Positions 8,363 through 17,468 are shown, counted from the stretch's first letter. The stretch: 64,000 nucleotides of DNA from Pseudolysinimonas_A sp947085045 (GCA_947085045.1 CAMTUU010000001.1:186001-250000), one strand, 5' to 3'. Made by a program: numbers and translations. Notes: generated by a model from the letters alone, not told the origin.

Positions 8363-8618
8363 GGAGTCCGCCCCCGAGTAGTGCGTAGCTCCGCCGAGGA
8401 GGTAGATCATGTGGTGAGCGTCCCACTGGGACCGTCGCAAGCGACCTAGAAATCGTGGCTACTACCTCGCCACTAAGGCTACGCCCGCCCCCGGACATGC
8501 GGAAGAGCCGGACAAGAGAGCGAACGACTCGTACCAACTCCGGGCAGCGCCCGCGCGATCCCCGGCAGTCGATCAACACCAATCGGCGGAACGAGTGGCT
8601 CGACGCTCGCAACGACCT

Positions 8619-8972
8619 CTACTCAAGTAATGTCCGAAGATCCGCCAACATGACATCTCGGTCTGGATTCAACTTGGCAACGGCGACGACGATGGCGGCG
8701 TACCGCGCCGGGTCGATCGCGTAGGTCCGCTTGAGCCGACCGGGCTCGTCCCGACCTGGATCGACCGTCAGGATTCCGACGCCTTCGAGCGCGGACAGCG
8801 CCTTCTCTAGCTGAGCTGCGTACTTGAGCCCGAGTCGACGTGCTAGTTCGGCGCGAGTCGCAGGCCCCTCCTCCGCCAGAGACCGGAGCAGTGCCAGACG
8901 AAGGCGGCTGCCGAGTGCGTCCGCGGCGTCGCCGAGTTCCTTCGGAAGCTCGGGCGGATTGCGGGAGGGCAC
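8619..8972 (-). CDS. Winged helix-turn-helix (ArsR-like) transcriptional regulator
   Basis: 117 residues from GTG 8972. Residues about 20-75 (SRLRLALLRSLAEEGPATRAELARRL, ALSALEGVGIL) are a winged HTH, followed by a wing and a TYAIDPARYAAIV stretch. No metal-binding cysteines are seen. It is divergent from the small protein starting at 9050, with a dyad over the shared promoter. It is likely an autoregulator of ICE left-end genes. A second regulator of the same class lies at 34,567, so the element carries two. Confidence 0.72.
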   Translation of the reverse strand: MPSRNPPELPKELGDAADALGSRLRLALLRSLAEEGPATRAELARRLGLKYAAQLEKALSALEGVGILTVDPGRDEPGRLKRTYAIDPARYAAIVVAVAKLNPDRDVMLADLRTLLE

Positions 8973-9008
8973 ACCGCCATTGTGGACGAGCGGAACCGAG
9001 GGTAGAGT

Positions 9009-9031
9009 TTTGACAACTGGAATAGTTCAAA
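9009..9031. promoter_or_regulatory. Dyad overlapping divergent promoters (TTTGACAACT / AGTTCAAA)
   Basis: The 77-base gap between the wHTH gene and the divergent small gene holds an inverted repeat with arms TTTGA(C)AACT at 9009-9018 and AGTTCAAA at 9024-9031. Its left arm contains TTGACA, a consensus -35 box; no clear -10 follows. An AAGGAGG ribosome site is at 9033-9039. The dyad is a natural operator for the adjacent winged-HTH protein. Confidence 0.45.
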
Positions 9032-9049
9032 CAAGGAGGCATCGTGACG

Positions 9050-9382
9050 ATGGAGATCACCCTTCGGGGTCGCATCATCGATGGGCCGCATGAGGCTGAC
9101 ATCGAGGGCGATGCTAACCCGCGCCCGTACCGCTACTTCCGCTATGGCGATCGCGGAGTGCTCCTGTACAACCGCCAGGCCCTCGACGTGCCCGTCCTGG
9201 ACTGCCTCGACGTCGTGCTCTATGGGGACGAGGCGAAGGACCAGCTGGATGGGCTCAAGCCCGGTGACGGCGTTCGCGTCTGGGGCGACCTCGAAATCAA
9301 GAGATTCAGCGACGACGAGATGCTTCCCCCGTTGGTGGCCGTCAACGCCCGAAAGGTAGAGCGGGATCTCGGCGCCGAGTAG
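9050..9382 (+). CDS. Small hypothetical protein, possible OB-fold
   Basis: 110 residues. AAGGAGG at 9033-9039 is ten bases from the ATG at 9050 and four from an in-frame GTG at 9044; the ATG is preferred. The sequence alternates short beta strands (ITLRGRIIDGP, GVLLYNRQALDVPVLDCLDVVLYGD, GDGVRVWGDLEIKRF), which would suit a small nucleic-acid-binding OB barrel, but no diagnostic motif is present. Divergent from the wHTH regulator and probably controlled by it. Confidence 0.6.
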   Translation: MEITLRGRIIDGPHEADIEGDANPRPYRYFRYGDRGVLLYNRQALDVPVLDCLDVVLYGDEAKDQLDGLKPGDGVRVWGDLEIKRFSDDEMLPPLVAVNARKVERDLGAE

Positions 9383-9574
9383 CCCGAGTTGCCCCCATCG
9401 GGCACTGGTCCCGCAACGCCGTCATCACCTCCCACATCTCGCTAGGACGCTTGTGCCCTCGCCTCCCTCGACAGGCAACTTCGATCGGCTCTTCGCGCCC
9501 GTGGACGAGCCCTGAAAGCACAAGAGGAGTGGAGCCTGCTTGCTCTGCTGCCCGGCGAGACGGCACCGCGGGAA

Positions 9575-9796
9575 GTGCTGGAGTGGCATCGACGCGACGA
9601 CCACAGGATCGAGGTCGTCGCGTCCAGGCCCGGCCACTTCACCTGCTTTGGCACTTCCTCGTCATGCGCCCGCCGCGCCCGGCACGTCCTTTCTCGCGCC
9701 TTCCCCGAATGGTCACTGACGGTTGTCCGTGTCTGGCCGAAGAGCAAGCGATACCGGCGACTTGTGACGCTCTTCGGGGTCCGCGTCTCGGGATGA
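9575..9796 (+). CDS. Possible small hypothetical protein, maybe truncated
   Basis: The frame ending at 9796 is open from a stop near 9442 and reads as plausible protein (ALKAQEEWSLLALLPGETAPREV, then VLEWHRRDDHRIEVV and ending KRYRRLVTLFGVRVSG). The only normal start is the GTG at 9575, giving 73 residues; coding-like sequence upstream of it hints at a lost start. It is convergent with the relaxase, 22 bases away. I do not recognise it. Confidence 0.3.
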   Translation: MLEWHRRDDHRIEVVASRPGHFTCFGTSSSCARRARHVLSRAFPEWSLTVVRVWPKSKRYRRLVTLFGVRVSG

Positions 9797-9818
9797 GTCG
9801 ATCCTGGTAGCACTGCCG

Positions 9819-12800
9819 CTACAGGCGCGGCGTGGAAATCCCAGAGACGCGCACCCGCGTCTCCGGCTCAGCCGCGCGAGCGGCCAGGTGCCGCGCACGA
9901 AGGACAGCGCCGTGTGCCCGTGCCGCGTCGTCCCTCTGCCGCACGTCGTCGCTGAGAGCGCCAAGCGCGTTGGTCTCGCTGATCCCGTACTTGTCGCGGA
10001 AGGCCGCGACGGTGCGGGCTTCGCGTCGCCATAGTGCCGCGATCTGAGGATCGGTCGGCGCGGTACCGAGGTCCGCGACCCATGCTTCCGAGGATGCGAT
10101 TGCCTCGGCCGCGAGCACGTCCGCGCGCTGCTCGATGAGCGCGCCTCGCTCACGAAGCGCGGTGCGCATGTCGTCGTCCATCGGGCCAATCGCGGGAATG
10201 ATCAGGCCGGCGATGGGCGTAGCGGGCTGGCGCACGCGCCCGGCACCGTTCGCGCGATCCAATGCTCGGAGCACGCGCTCGTGGAGCAGCGCGGCAACGT
10301 CGCTAGCGTCATCGAGCGGGCGGGCGGCGACGAGTGCGGTCAGCAGACGCTCGGCGTCGTAGCCGTCCGCCTCGGCGCGGCGCAGTCCTGCGCTGAGCAC
10401 CCCGAACGCCGTTGAGTCGATCGCGGCGGATGCGTCTGCTTCGGTGAGCCGTGTCCGTCGCAGTAGCGCCGCCCACCGCGGCTGCTGCGCGGCGGCCGCG
10501 ATGGTCTCGTACTCTGCGGCGAGTTGGGCGACCGAGCCCCAGGTGTCCTGCTCGGCGGCGATCATCTGGTGCGCGGAGAGTTCCGCACCGATGTGCTGGA
10601 GCACCCCGGCGAGCACCTTGCGCGCGGCGACAGCGACGGTGTCCTGGGTGGGGGGATGAATGTGGTCGTCGTCGGGGCGGTTGATCGAGACGTAGGCGAC
10701 GTTCCCGATCTTGCCGCGGGTCATAGCGACGTAGAAGTTCTCGCGTGTCGCGCCGGCCTCGACGAGCGTGTGGCCGGTATCGACAGTGACCCCTTGCGCC
10801 CGGTACGCGGTTACGGCGTAGCCAAGTTCGACATGCTCAGCGACGTACTCCGCTGGAAGGCGCAGGGTCGCGCCCCAGCGCCGCCCGGTGGGCCGCACCC
10901 TCAGCGACCCGTCGCCGCCGATCGCGGCGACCGTCCACCGACTGCCGTTGCGCACCCAACCGCGCCCCGCACGCAGCTCGCGGTCGTTGCGCCGAGTGAT
11001 GACGACATCCCCGACCGACACGTCCGTGCCGTCGTGCAGCCGCACCTCAGCCCGCGCGTCGACTACCCCGGCGAGGATGAGGTCAGCGCGAGCGCGCTGA
11101 TTCAGCGTGGTGACCATCGCACTCGACTCCGCGATGAGGATGCTCGCCAGCCCGGCGTCGCGGTCGCGCTGCCAGGCCGCGTAGGCAGCGTCGGCCATGC
11201 GCTCGGCTTCGCCCGCGCGGATGCGGCCGTGGGCCTGGTAGGCGTCGATGGCCTCGATGCGTCCGTTCCGCAGGTCGAGGGTGGCGTCCTTTTCCCAGCG
11301 TGCGGCGATGCGGCGCACATCCGTCAGCTCGGGCACGTCGGTACGGTCGGCGGCGAGCATCCCGAATGCTCCCCCGGCGTCGACGGACTGGAGCTGCGCA
11401 GGGTCGCCGACCAGCAAGACCTTCGCCCCCGAGTTGGCCGCGATCCGGACGAGGCGGTCGAGCGCCAGTGTCCCGGCGAGGGATGCCTCGTCCACGATCA
11501 CAAGCTGGCCCGCGACGAACCCGGTGCCGTGGTCGCGGTAGGTCTGCCACCACTTCGCGGTGTTCTCAGTCGGGATGCCCAAGTCCCCGGCCAGCACTTC
11601 GGCAGCGACCGCGGATGGAGCGAGACCGACGACCGAGCCCAGGCCGCGCTCGGCCTCCCATGCGCGCCGCAACGCGCGCAACGCAGTGGTCTTACCCGTG
11701 CCCGCAGGGCCGACGAGCAGGTCGAGCACTCGACCGGAGGACGCAACGGTGGCGAGTGCGGCACGCTGATCGTCACCGAGAATGCGTCCTCGATGGGGTT
11801 GCAGTGCGTGCGCGATGGTTGCGTCGGCCAGGCGCGGTGCAACTTGCTCGCGAGAGTGCGAAAGCAGTCGGTCCTCGGCGGCAAGGACCGCGGCCCCGCT
11901 GTAGCGGGCAGAGTTGCGGGGCCGGAACACGCTCGTCGCATCGGCGCGCTGGAACGCCACGGGGCTGGATGCCAGCTCCGGCGGCGTGAGCCGGAGGGAT
12001 GCGTGCTCAGCTGCGTCGGCGATCATCCCCGTGACCGCCTCGCGATCTTCCGTAGCGGCGAACCGCCAGCCCATCGTCTGTCGTGCAGCCTCGGCGTAGA
12101 GGTTCCAGCGACCCCACGTGGTGCGCTTCTCCGCGACTGCCGCGACCACCGCCGCACCGAGCCGCGCGACCTGTTCGAGCGGCACGTCTTCGGCGAGCAG
12201 CAGTTTGGTTGGCTGCAACGCAACGGCTTCATGCGCCCAGGCGGTCGCGTCGCGGCGGAGCAGACGACTGGCGCGCGTTCGCCACTCCTGGGTGAGGTCG
12301 GCGAGAGTGCGGACTTCCTTGTCGGGCCGAGTCGCCAGCGTCGCCTGCTGCCGCAGCCGAATGATCGTCTCCCGTGACGGCGCGTGCCCGTGCGTCGCCT
12401 CGTACTTGGCGATCAGTCGATCCTTCTCGATGTCGATGTGGCGCGAGCGCGAGGAGAACTCCGCGACCAGCCCCTCCGGCACCGTGGCGACCGCCCACAC
12501 CGGGTTGCGGTCGGCTTCTCGGTCCCGCCTTTCCCAGCCGACGCCGAGCGCGCGGGTGAGGTGGTCGGCGAACACAGCGTTGTGCAGTTCGCTCAGCGCG
12601 ACGGTCGCCGCATGCAGAGGCCGGCCATCGAGCGAGCGCCACTTGCCGTCGAAGACAGTGCGCACCTTGTTGCTCACCACGACATGCGTGTGCAACTGCG
12701 GATCGCCCGCCCGCGAATCAAAGTGATCGAACGCGGTGGCTATGAGCCCGGCCACCTCGACTTGCGCAACCGCACCATCGTGGGAGGTTGCGCCCGAGCG

Positions 12801-13364
12801 TGTCGATGCAAGCTCCCGCTCCATGAACGCAACCGCCTCTGCAACCGCAGCATGGTGCGCCTCAGCGATCCGCGCCTGGGTCGCTGCATCCGCGACGCCC
12901 CATAGCACCGACGCGGACTTCGGCAGCGAGAAGGTGAAGTCGTACCCAGCAACTGCGCGCCGCGACGTGCGCGCCGACTCCTCGGCCTCGATCACTGCGA
13001 CTGCTGCGGCCCGCTCAGCCACGCCGAGGGCCGAGGCCAGCCGGGCAAGCCGCGCCCCGATACGATCCTCGACATTCGGAAATACCGGATACGCCTTACC
13101 CAGCGGATCGCCGGTCACGGGATCGATGCCCGCTCCGAGCAGGAGCTGAAGCTGCGCCTCAGAGACCCGTTCGCCCTCCTGGATCTCGCCATGCCCGAGC
13201 GCCCCCAATCCGCTCCCCATCCAGCTACCCGGCGGCGTGCCTTGCTCGGCGTAATACCGGGTCAGCGGCGTCGAAAGCGCCCGCTCGCCGTCGGCAGAGG
13301 CCACAGTGCGCAGCAGGTACTTGTAGCCGCCCCCAGCGCCCATGACCCGCATCGAAACCGACAC
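9819..13364 (-). CDS. MobF-family relaxase-helicase (TraA/TrwC type)
   Basis: 1181 residues from GTG 13364 (AGAGG eight bases upstream; in-frame 13397 is less likely). The N-terminal third is a TrwC relaxase: paired tyrosines in LTRYYAEQG near residue 35, FSLPKSASVLWG, then the metal-binding HFDSRAGDPQLHTHVVV. The second half is a RecD/TraI-like superfamily 1 helicase: Walker A VGPAGTGKTTALR, Walker B VIVDEASL, GDPAQLQSV and GYAVTAYRAQGVTVD with a late MTRGK. It nicks oriT, stays attached to the 5' end and unwinds the strand for transfer. It lies far from the T4SS genes, at the other end of the ICE. Confidence 0.93.
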   Translation of the reverse strand: MSVSMRVMGAGGGYKYLLRTVASADGERALSTPLTRYYAEQGTPPGSWMGSGLGALGHGEIQEGERVSEAQLQLLLGAGIDPVTGDPLGKAYPVFPNVEDRIGARLARLASALGVAERAAAVAVIEAEESARTSRRAVAGYDFTFSLPKSASVLWGVADAATQARIAEAHHAAVAEAVAFMERELASTRSGATSHDGAVAQVEVAGLIATAFDHFDSRAGDPQLHTHVVVSNKVRTVFDGKWRSLDGRPLHAATVALSELHNAVFADHLTRALGVGWERRDREADRNPVWAVATVPEGLVAEFSSRSRHIDIEKDRLIAKYEATHGHAPSRETIIRLRQQATLATRPDKEVRTLADLTQEWRTRASRLLRRDATAWAHEAVALQPTKLLLAEDVPLEQVARLGAAVVAAVAEKRTTWGRWNLYAEAARQTMGWRFAATEDREAVTGMIADAAEHASLRLTPPELASSPVAFQRADATSVFRPRNSARYSGAAVLAAEDRLLSHSREQVAPRLADATIAHALQPHRGRILGDDQRAALATVASSGRVLDLLVGPAGTGKTTALRALRRAWEAERGLGSVVGLAPSAVAAEVLAGDLGIPTENTAKWWQTYRDHGTGFVAGQLVIVDEASLAGTLALDRLVRIAANSGAKVLLVGDPAQLQSVDAGGAFGMLAADRTDVPELTDVRRIAARWEKDATLDLRNGRIEAIDAYQAHGRIRAGEAERMADAAYAAWQRDRDAGLASILIAESSAMVTTLNQRARADLILAGVVDARAEVRLHDGTDVSVGDVVITRRNDRELRAGRGWVRNGSRWTVAAIGGDGSLRVRPTGRRWGATLRLPAEYVAEHVELGYAVTAYRAQGVTVDTGHTLVEAGATRENFYVAMTRGKIGNVAYVSINRPDDDHIHPPTQDTVAVAARKVLAGVLQHIGAELSAHQMIAAEQDTWGSVAQLAAEYETIAAAAQQPRWAALLRRTRLTEADASAAIDSTAFGVLSAGLRRAEADGYDAERLLTALVAARPLDDASDVAALLHERVLRALDRANGAGRVRQPATPIAGLIIPAIGPMDDDMRTALRERGALIEQRADVLAAEAIASSEAWVADLGTAPTDPQIAALWRREARTVAAFRDKYGISETNALGALSDDVRQRDDAARAHGAVLRARHLAARAAEPETRVRVSGISTPRL

Positions 13365-13397
13365 CTGACACCGCCTCTCATCAGAGAGGTGAGCCAC

Positions 13398-13421
13398 TGA
13401 GCCCGCCGTCAGGCGGGCTCA
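13398..13421. other. Perfect 10-bp hairpin next to relaxase 5' end (possible oriT element)
   Basis: TGAGCCCGCC, loop GTCA, then the exact complement, located 34 bases upstream of the relaxase start. A second smaller inverted repeat, CCTCTC...GAGAGG, lies at the start codon region. oriT sites of MobF elements often carry such repeats beside the relaxase gene. There is no T-run, so it is less likely to be a terminator for either direction. Confidence 0.4.
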
Positions 13422-13497
13422 GCCTCGATGTGCAAGACGTGTACGGGCCTAGGGCGTGTCTGACAAAGGTTCGGACAGAGTGCTGAGAGCCTTTAGG

Positions 13498-13638
13498 GTG
13501 TCGCGTTTCCAGATGATCTCGGATGCTCAGTGGTCGTTAATCGAGGGGATGCTTCCGCGTCCGATGGGTCGGCCCGGCCGGAAGTTCTCTGACGCGAGAA
13601 CGATGGTCGAGGCGATCATCTACCGGTATCGGTGCATC
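13498..13638 (+). pseudogene. Transposase N-terminal remnant (IS5-like), truncated
   Basis: The peptide VSRFQMISDAQWSLIEGMLPR, GRPGRKFSDARTMVEAIIYRYRC is the N-terminal DUF4096-like region of IS5-type transposases. After YRYRC the expected W-DLP continuation is lost and unrelated sequence follows. A GGGCGTGTCTGACAAAG sequence at about 13450 looks like the outer inverted repeat of such an element. No right end was found, so this is a scar marking an old insertion at the boundary between relaxase and cargo. Confidence 0.7.
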
Positions 13639-13816
13639 GTGGGCGGTAGCGACAACGGCAGCGCAAGCGCGGGTATCGCGGCCATCGACACGATGGTCAC
13701 GACACGATGGCGCGGCCGGGCGGAGCGCCCCTGTCGGCACAAGATCCGGGCTTGGTCGGTCTGCCACCGAACATGACCGCGGGTCTGAGGCGCGCCGTAC
13801 CGACCGGCAATCGGAC

Positions 13817-13915
13817 TCATGCGCCGATCCCGAGGGCGAAGTACAAGATCGCCGCACCCATGAGGAGTGCGAGTAGCACTAGTGCGGTAAGGACGAAGGG
13901 GAGAGAGCGGACCAT
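13817..13915 (-). CDS. Possible very small membrane protein (32 aa)
   Basis: From the ATG at 13915 the peptide is MVRSLPF followed by about 22 hydrophobic residues and FALGIGA, i.e. one transmembrane helix. AAGGA lies five bases upstream of the ATG. The composition is clearly non-random for a shadow frame, but 32 residues cannot be proved by eye. Apart from this, 13,640-14,225 shows no gene: it lies between the IS scar and the DUF6153 gene and seems to be degraded sequence. Confidence 0.35.
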   Translation of the reverse strand: MVRSLPFVLTALVLLALLMGAAILYFALGIGA

Positions 13916-14225
13916 TGGATCCTTGAGGTCGTAGGCGGGCGGCGAAGCGCGAGCAGGTCGACGGGTCTATCTCGTCATGGGACCGCACGGTTGGGACCCG
14001 CCGATGGGATGCCCAGTCATCGCCGAGGACGCGGCCGTGGCGTGGGCGCTTCTGGTTTCAGTGGTCGCGTCGGCACGGCGAGAAGTTAGCCGGGGTCACC
14101 TCGACTGAGGTAACACAGGATGCGTCTACTGGCGGTTCAGAGCGGGCTCGCTGCTGACAAGCTCAGCGGAGCAAGCGGCCGCCGGGGAACTCGCGCGCGC
14201 ATCGACTGCGACGCGACGATGTGGA

Positions 14226-14672
14226 TCAGGTTCGACTGACCGACATTGCGATGAGGGACGGGCCGGCCACAATCGAGGCACGAGGGTGAGTCGGCGCTGC
14301 TGACAGCACGTGACGCCGGAGCGTCGCAATGAACTCTTCCCATCGTGATCGATTGAGCAGAGCGAGGAAGGACAGCGTGAGCAGTAGCGCAAGAATGCAG
14401 GCGATCGCGGTGGCAGAGTGGCTGGGGGCGCAGGTCACGGAGTCGCACTCCTGCGCTACCTCGAGCGGCGTCGCCGCGCCGACCGCGTTCGCGGGTTCAG
14501 CGACGATCGAGACGGTGGATGACGCCGACAGGACCTCGCCGGTTCTGTCGTTCTCGAGGCTCAGCGCATGCATGGCAAGGATGCCAACAATGATCGAGAC
14601 GACGACCAAGCCGAGCATCGCAACATGACGAACGGGGTCCGCAGGCTGCAGAGCCGTTCGAAGACCTCGCAT
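14226..14672 (-). CDS. DUF6153-like membrane protein (first copy)
   Basis: 148 residues from the ATG at 14672, with GGAAAGGTGG just upstream. One transmembrane segment near residues 20-40 (LGLVVVSIIVGILAMHALS) and one near 88-106 (IACILALLLTLSFLALL), an exported loop with two cysteines between, and a C-terminus ending LIAMSVSRT. The layout and ending match the second protein at 21,145 (ending LLVLSISRT), which lies within the copper operon. I read both as DUF6153 family, of unknown function. Divergent from acetate kinase. Confidence 0.7.
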   Translation of the reverse strand: MRGLRTALQPADPVRHVAMLGLVVVSIIVGILAMHALSLENDRTGEVLSASSTVSIVAEPANAVGAATPLEVAQECDSVTCAPSHSATAIACILALLLTLSFLALLNRSRWEEFIATLRRHVLSAAPTHPRASIVAGPSLIAMSVSRT

Positions 14673-14766
14673 CGTGTCCACCTTTCCATCCACCGCGGTA
14701 CCCTCCCCATGTTGGCTGTTCCCCTGGCGCTTCTCCGTCACCCCGAGTAGCCGGACCGCGGAAGGT

Positions 14767-14790
14767 CTCACCCGAGTCCGCTCGGGTGAG
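14767..14790. other. Perfect 10-bp hairpin in the gap between DUF6153 gene and ackA
   Basis: CTCACCCGAG, loop TCCG, CTCGGGTGAG. It lies in the 212-base divergent spacer, 95 bases before the ackA start. No T-run follows. It may be an operator or an RNA structure in a leader. No CsoR-like TACCC/GGGTA site was seen in this spacer. Confidence 0.4.
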
Positions 14791-14884
14791 TCGGACCCGT
14801 GGTGCTGCCCCACGAGAGCCGCCGACGAAGCGGAGACCGTAGAATCCGACGACGGTACTACTGGAGCCGTCGGGGAGGTCGAGG

Positions 14885-16006
14885 ATGACGGTCGTTCTCG
14901 TCCTCAACTCCGGGTCGTCCTCGATCAAGTGGAGACTGATCGACGGAGAGGCCGGCACTGCGATCCGGGGCGGTGTCGTGGAGCGACTCGCCCATGCGAG
15001 TACCGATGGTCACGCGTACAGCGCGGTGATCAGTGCGCTGTTTGCCAAACTTGGGCACGAGCGAATCGCGGTCATCGGTCACCGTGTCGTGCATGGCGGC
15101 GGCCGGTTCGCGACGGCGACCCTCGTAACCGACGAGGTGGAGCGCCAGATCGACGAACTCGCCGCGCTGGCACCCCTTCACAACCCGGTCAACCTGGCCG
15201 GCATCCGCGCCGCCCGCGCCGCCTTCCCGGACATCCCGAACGTCGCAGTATTCGACACCGCGTTCCATCACACCCTGCCTGCGGCGTCCGCGTCTTATGC
15301 GCTTCCCGTAGATCTCGTCCAGCGACACGACCTCCGCCGATACGGTTTCCACGGCATCTCGTATCAGTACGTCTCCGCTCGCACCGCGGAACTCCTCGGG
15401 CGCCCCTTGTCGGAGCTTCGGCTGATCATCTTCCACCTTGGCAACGGGGCCTCCGCGTGCGCGATGGTCGGCGGACGCTCGGTGGAGACCTCGATGGGTA
15501 TGACACCGCTGGAGGGGCTCGTGATGGGAGACCGCGCGGGCGACCTGGATCCGGGCGTGCTCCTCGCCCTCGGCCGCGCCGGCGTCGGGTGGGATCGGCT
15601 CGAGACCCTACTCACCCGTGAGAGCGGTCTGCGAGCACTGGCCGGTACCGAGGACATGCGCGACATCCACGCCGCGGCTGCCGCCGGCGATCCGAGAGCC
15701 GACGCCGCGCTCGACGTTTACCACCACCGGATTCGCCACTACCTCGGCGCCTACCTCGCCCAGCTCGGCGGAGCGGACGCAATCGTGTTCACCGGCGGCG
15801 TCGGCGAGAACGCCGCCGCGACCCGCGCGGCCGTGCTCTCCGGCATGGCAGGCCTCGGCATCTTGATCGACCGGGCACGCAACGAGGCGACGGCCGGCGG
15901 GGCACGGGCGATCTCGGACCCGAGCTCTCCGGTCGCTGTGCTGATCGTCCCTACCGATGAGGAGCTTGAGATCGCACGGCAATCAGTTGCGTTAGTGTGC
16001 GTGTAG
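14885..16006 (+). CDS. ackA: Acetate kinase
   Basis: 373 residues, slightly short of the usual 390-400. Family motifs are all present: LNSGSSSIKW at the N-terminus, GHRVVHGGG, FDTAFHHTLP, RYGFHGISY, HLGNGASACA and MTPLEGLVMGDRAGDLDPG. It converts acetyl phosphate and ADP to acetate and ATP. GGGGAGG precedes the ATG. No phosphotransacetylase is beside it; the natural acetyl-phosphate source in this element is the phosphoketolase at 26.5 kb, so the pair would complete a bifid-type shunt. Positions 16,007-16,228 hold no gene. Confidence 0.95.
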   Translation: MTVVLVLNSGSSSIKWRLIDGEAGTAIRGGVVERLAHASTDGHAYSAVISALFAKLGHERIAVIGHRVVHGGGRFATATLVTDEVERQIDELAALAPLHNPVNLAGIRAARAAFPDIPNVAVFDTAFHHTLPAASASYALPVDLVQRHDLRRYGFHGISYQYVSARTAELLGRPLSELRLIIFHLGNGASACAMVGGRSVETSMGMTPLEGLVMGDRAGDLDPGVLLALGRAGVGWDRLETLLTRESGLRALAGTEDMRDIHAAAAAGDPRADAALDVYHHRIRHYLGAYLAQLGGADAIVFTGGVGENAAATRAAVLSGMAGLGILIDRARNEATAGGARAISDPSSPVAVLIVPTDEELEIARQSVALVCV

Positions 16007-16228
16007 TCGAGCCCCGACTACCGACTAGAAGCTTGTCCGATGAGGTTTGCCGACGCCGCTGTGCCTCACCGACCGTCTGGCTGCTGCCAGGGCAGTTTCA
16101 GGGCAGGGTCCGCACGGTGACCGTGTGCCACCCGCTGGCCCCAACTGGGAAGGGGCGCTGTGGGCGACCGTTCTGGACCCCACCCGACCGGCTGATCGCG
16201 CGTGCCTCAATGAGGTGACGCGACACCA

Positions 16229-16750
16229 TTAGAGACGCTCGAGGATGAAGTCGATCCTGTCGTTCGGGTCGAGAGCGGGCACCGGGACCACGGGGAACGG
16301 CAGGGCGGTGTACACGTCGGTGAGCAGATGATGAATGGTGCGCTGCGCCGCTTCGTCTTCGGTGCGGGCGTAGTCGCTGGCGAGAGGGAGCAGGTCGAGG
16401 ATGAAGGTCTTCTTGTAGGAGGCCTTGGCCAGCGCCTCGAGTAACTTCGGGTCCGGCTCGAGGTCGAGGAAGCGGTAGTAGGCGAGCGAGTCGGGCAGGG
16501 CGCGGTCGAGGAACACCACCTGATCGGGGTCCAGCGCAGCTTCCTGCTCTAGTTGCATGGCCAGCACGCCGCGCTGGAATTCGCGTTGTCGGGCGCGGAT
16601 CTCCTCGACGCTCTCGCCGCCGAGTCGGCGGAGGTCGATGTAGTGGCGGGCGTGCTCGATCGTCGTGGTGAAGCCGCGGTCGCGGAGCAGGTTCACCGTG
16701 GTGGTCTTGCCGGAACTGGGGCCGCCGGTGATGACGTACCAGTTCGTCAC
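16229..16750 (-). CDS. P-loop NTPase (AAA_28/NadR-like kinase fold)
   Basis: 173 residues from GTG 16750. Walker A is GGPSSGKTTT at residues about 8-17; LDPDQVVFLDRALPDSLAYYRFL provides a DR-type motif of small kinases; RTEDEAAQRTIHHLLTDVY is a lid-like segment typical of the AAA_28/Ttd14-NadR group. The substrate is unknown. It lies 19 bases after the SRPBCC gene in the same direction, so the two form an operon divergent from CsoR. Confidence 0.78.
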   Translation of the reverse strand: MTNWYVITGGPSSGKTTTVNLLRDRGFTTTIEHARHYIDLRRLGGESVEEIRARQREFQRGVLAMQLEQEAALDPDQVVFLDRALPDSLAYYRFLDLEPDPKLLEALAKASYKKTFILDLLPLASDYARTEDEAAQRTIHHLLTDVYTALPFPVVPVPALDPNDRIDFILERL

Positions 16751-16769
16751 GGCGCTCCGTCGGCGGTGG

Positions 16770-17294
16770 TCATGGCCGTCCGGATCCGTCGGCTCGCGAA
16801 CTTTCGGGGAAGTTCGCCGTGACGTCGTGAACGATCTGACGTAGGCACCAGTCGGCGTACATGCGACCGAAGAGGCGCCCGCGCCAGCGGTTGGTGGTGG
16901 GGAGGTCGTAGTCGATGGTCAGGCGCATCGACGTTCCGGCTGCGGCGGGCTCGAGTTCGACGGTGATGGCGTAGGGGCCGATCACGATTAGTTTCGGTGT
17001 CCCCTGGGTCGCCCACTGTTTCGCGTGCGGGGGTTCGCGTCGCGTGATGACCTCATCGAGTCCCACGGAGATCCCGAGGACGCGACCGGTCATCCGGATG
17101 TGGGAACCGACGGAATGTCCGCCGCGTTCGTCAATGTCGGTGCTCATCGTGCTTCCGGCCATCATCCAGTTCCGCCGGCTCATGTGAGTCGCGATCCGCA
17201 TCGGGTCGTCGATCACGCCGAACACGGCCTCGACGGTGGCCGGGACCATCACCGTGTCCTCGACGTGTCGCTCGTAGACCTTGGTTTCATCCAT
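16770..17294 (-). CDS. SRPBCC-family protein (START/Bet v1-like)
   Basis: 174 residues from the ATG at 17294 (AGAAGG upstream), preferred over the longer in-frame start at 17417 because the extra sequence is low-complexity and overlaps the CsoR promoter. The fold pattern is a beta strand (VMVPATVEAVFGVIDDP), a long central sheet and a C-terminal amphipathic helix (FGRMYADWCLRQIVHDVTANF). Such proteins bind hydrophobic ligands. It is divergent from csoR across a copper-type operator and so may be copper controlled. Confidence 0.72.
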   Translation of the reverse strand: MDETKVYERHVEDTVMVPATVEAVFGVIDDPMRIATHMSRRNWMMAGSTMSTDIDERGGHSVGSHIRMTGRVLGISVGLDEVITRREPPHAKQWATQGTPKLIVIGPYAITVELEPAAAGTSMRLTIDYDLPTTNRWRGRLFGRMYADWCLRQIVHDVTANFPESSRADGSGRP

Positions 17295-17410
17295 CTCTGC
17301 CTTCTGAGTCCCTCCCGACGCGATGCGCGTGCGCTTCGCATTCTGATCCGACCCGAGGCGGGTCGGTACGGCCTTTGGTCCCGGAGTTTCGGGAGGAGTC
17401 CTCCGCGAAC

Positions 17411-17442
17411 TTGACATTACCCTATACCCCTACCGGGTAGTG
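17411..17442 (+). promoter_or_regulatory. csoR promoter region with TACCC-GGGTA copper operator
   Basis: TTGACA at 17411-17416 is a good -35 box. It is followed by TATACCCCTACCGGGTAGTG at 17423-17442, an inverted repeat TACCC...GGGTA of the GC-rich type bound by CsoR repressors. The operator lies over the spacer and -10 region, as expected for repression. It is in the divergent gap before csoR and upstream of the SRPBCC gene. Confidence 0.7.
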
Positions 17443-17468
17443 CTATGGTGTTCAACGGAGGTGCGAGC

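Noticed and set aside
10524..12377. 617-residue open frame opposite the relaxase
   Set aside because: Antisense of the helicase domain; no recognisable motif and repetitive Arg/Asp/Gly composition.
13456..13776. Complete insertion sequence
   Set aside because: Only the transposase N-terminus and one end-like sequence are seen; the frame after YRYRC is unrelated.
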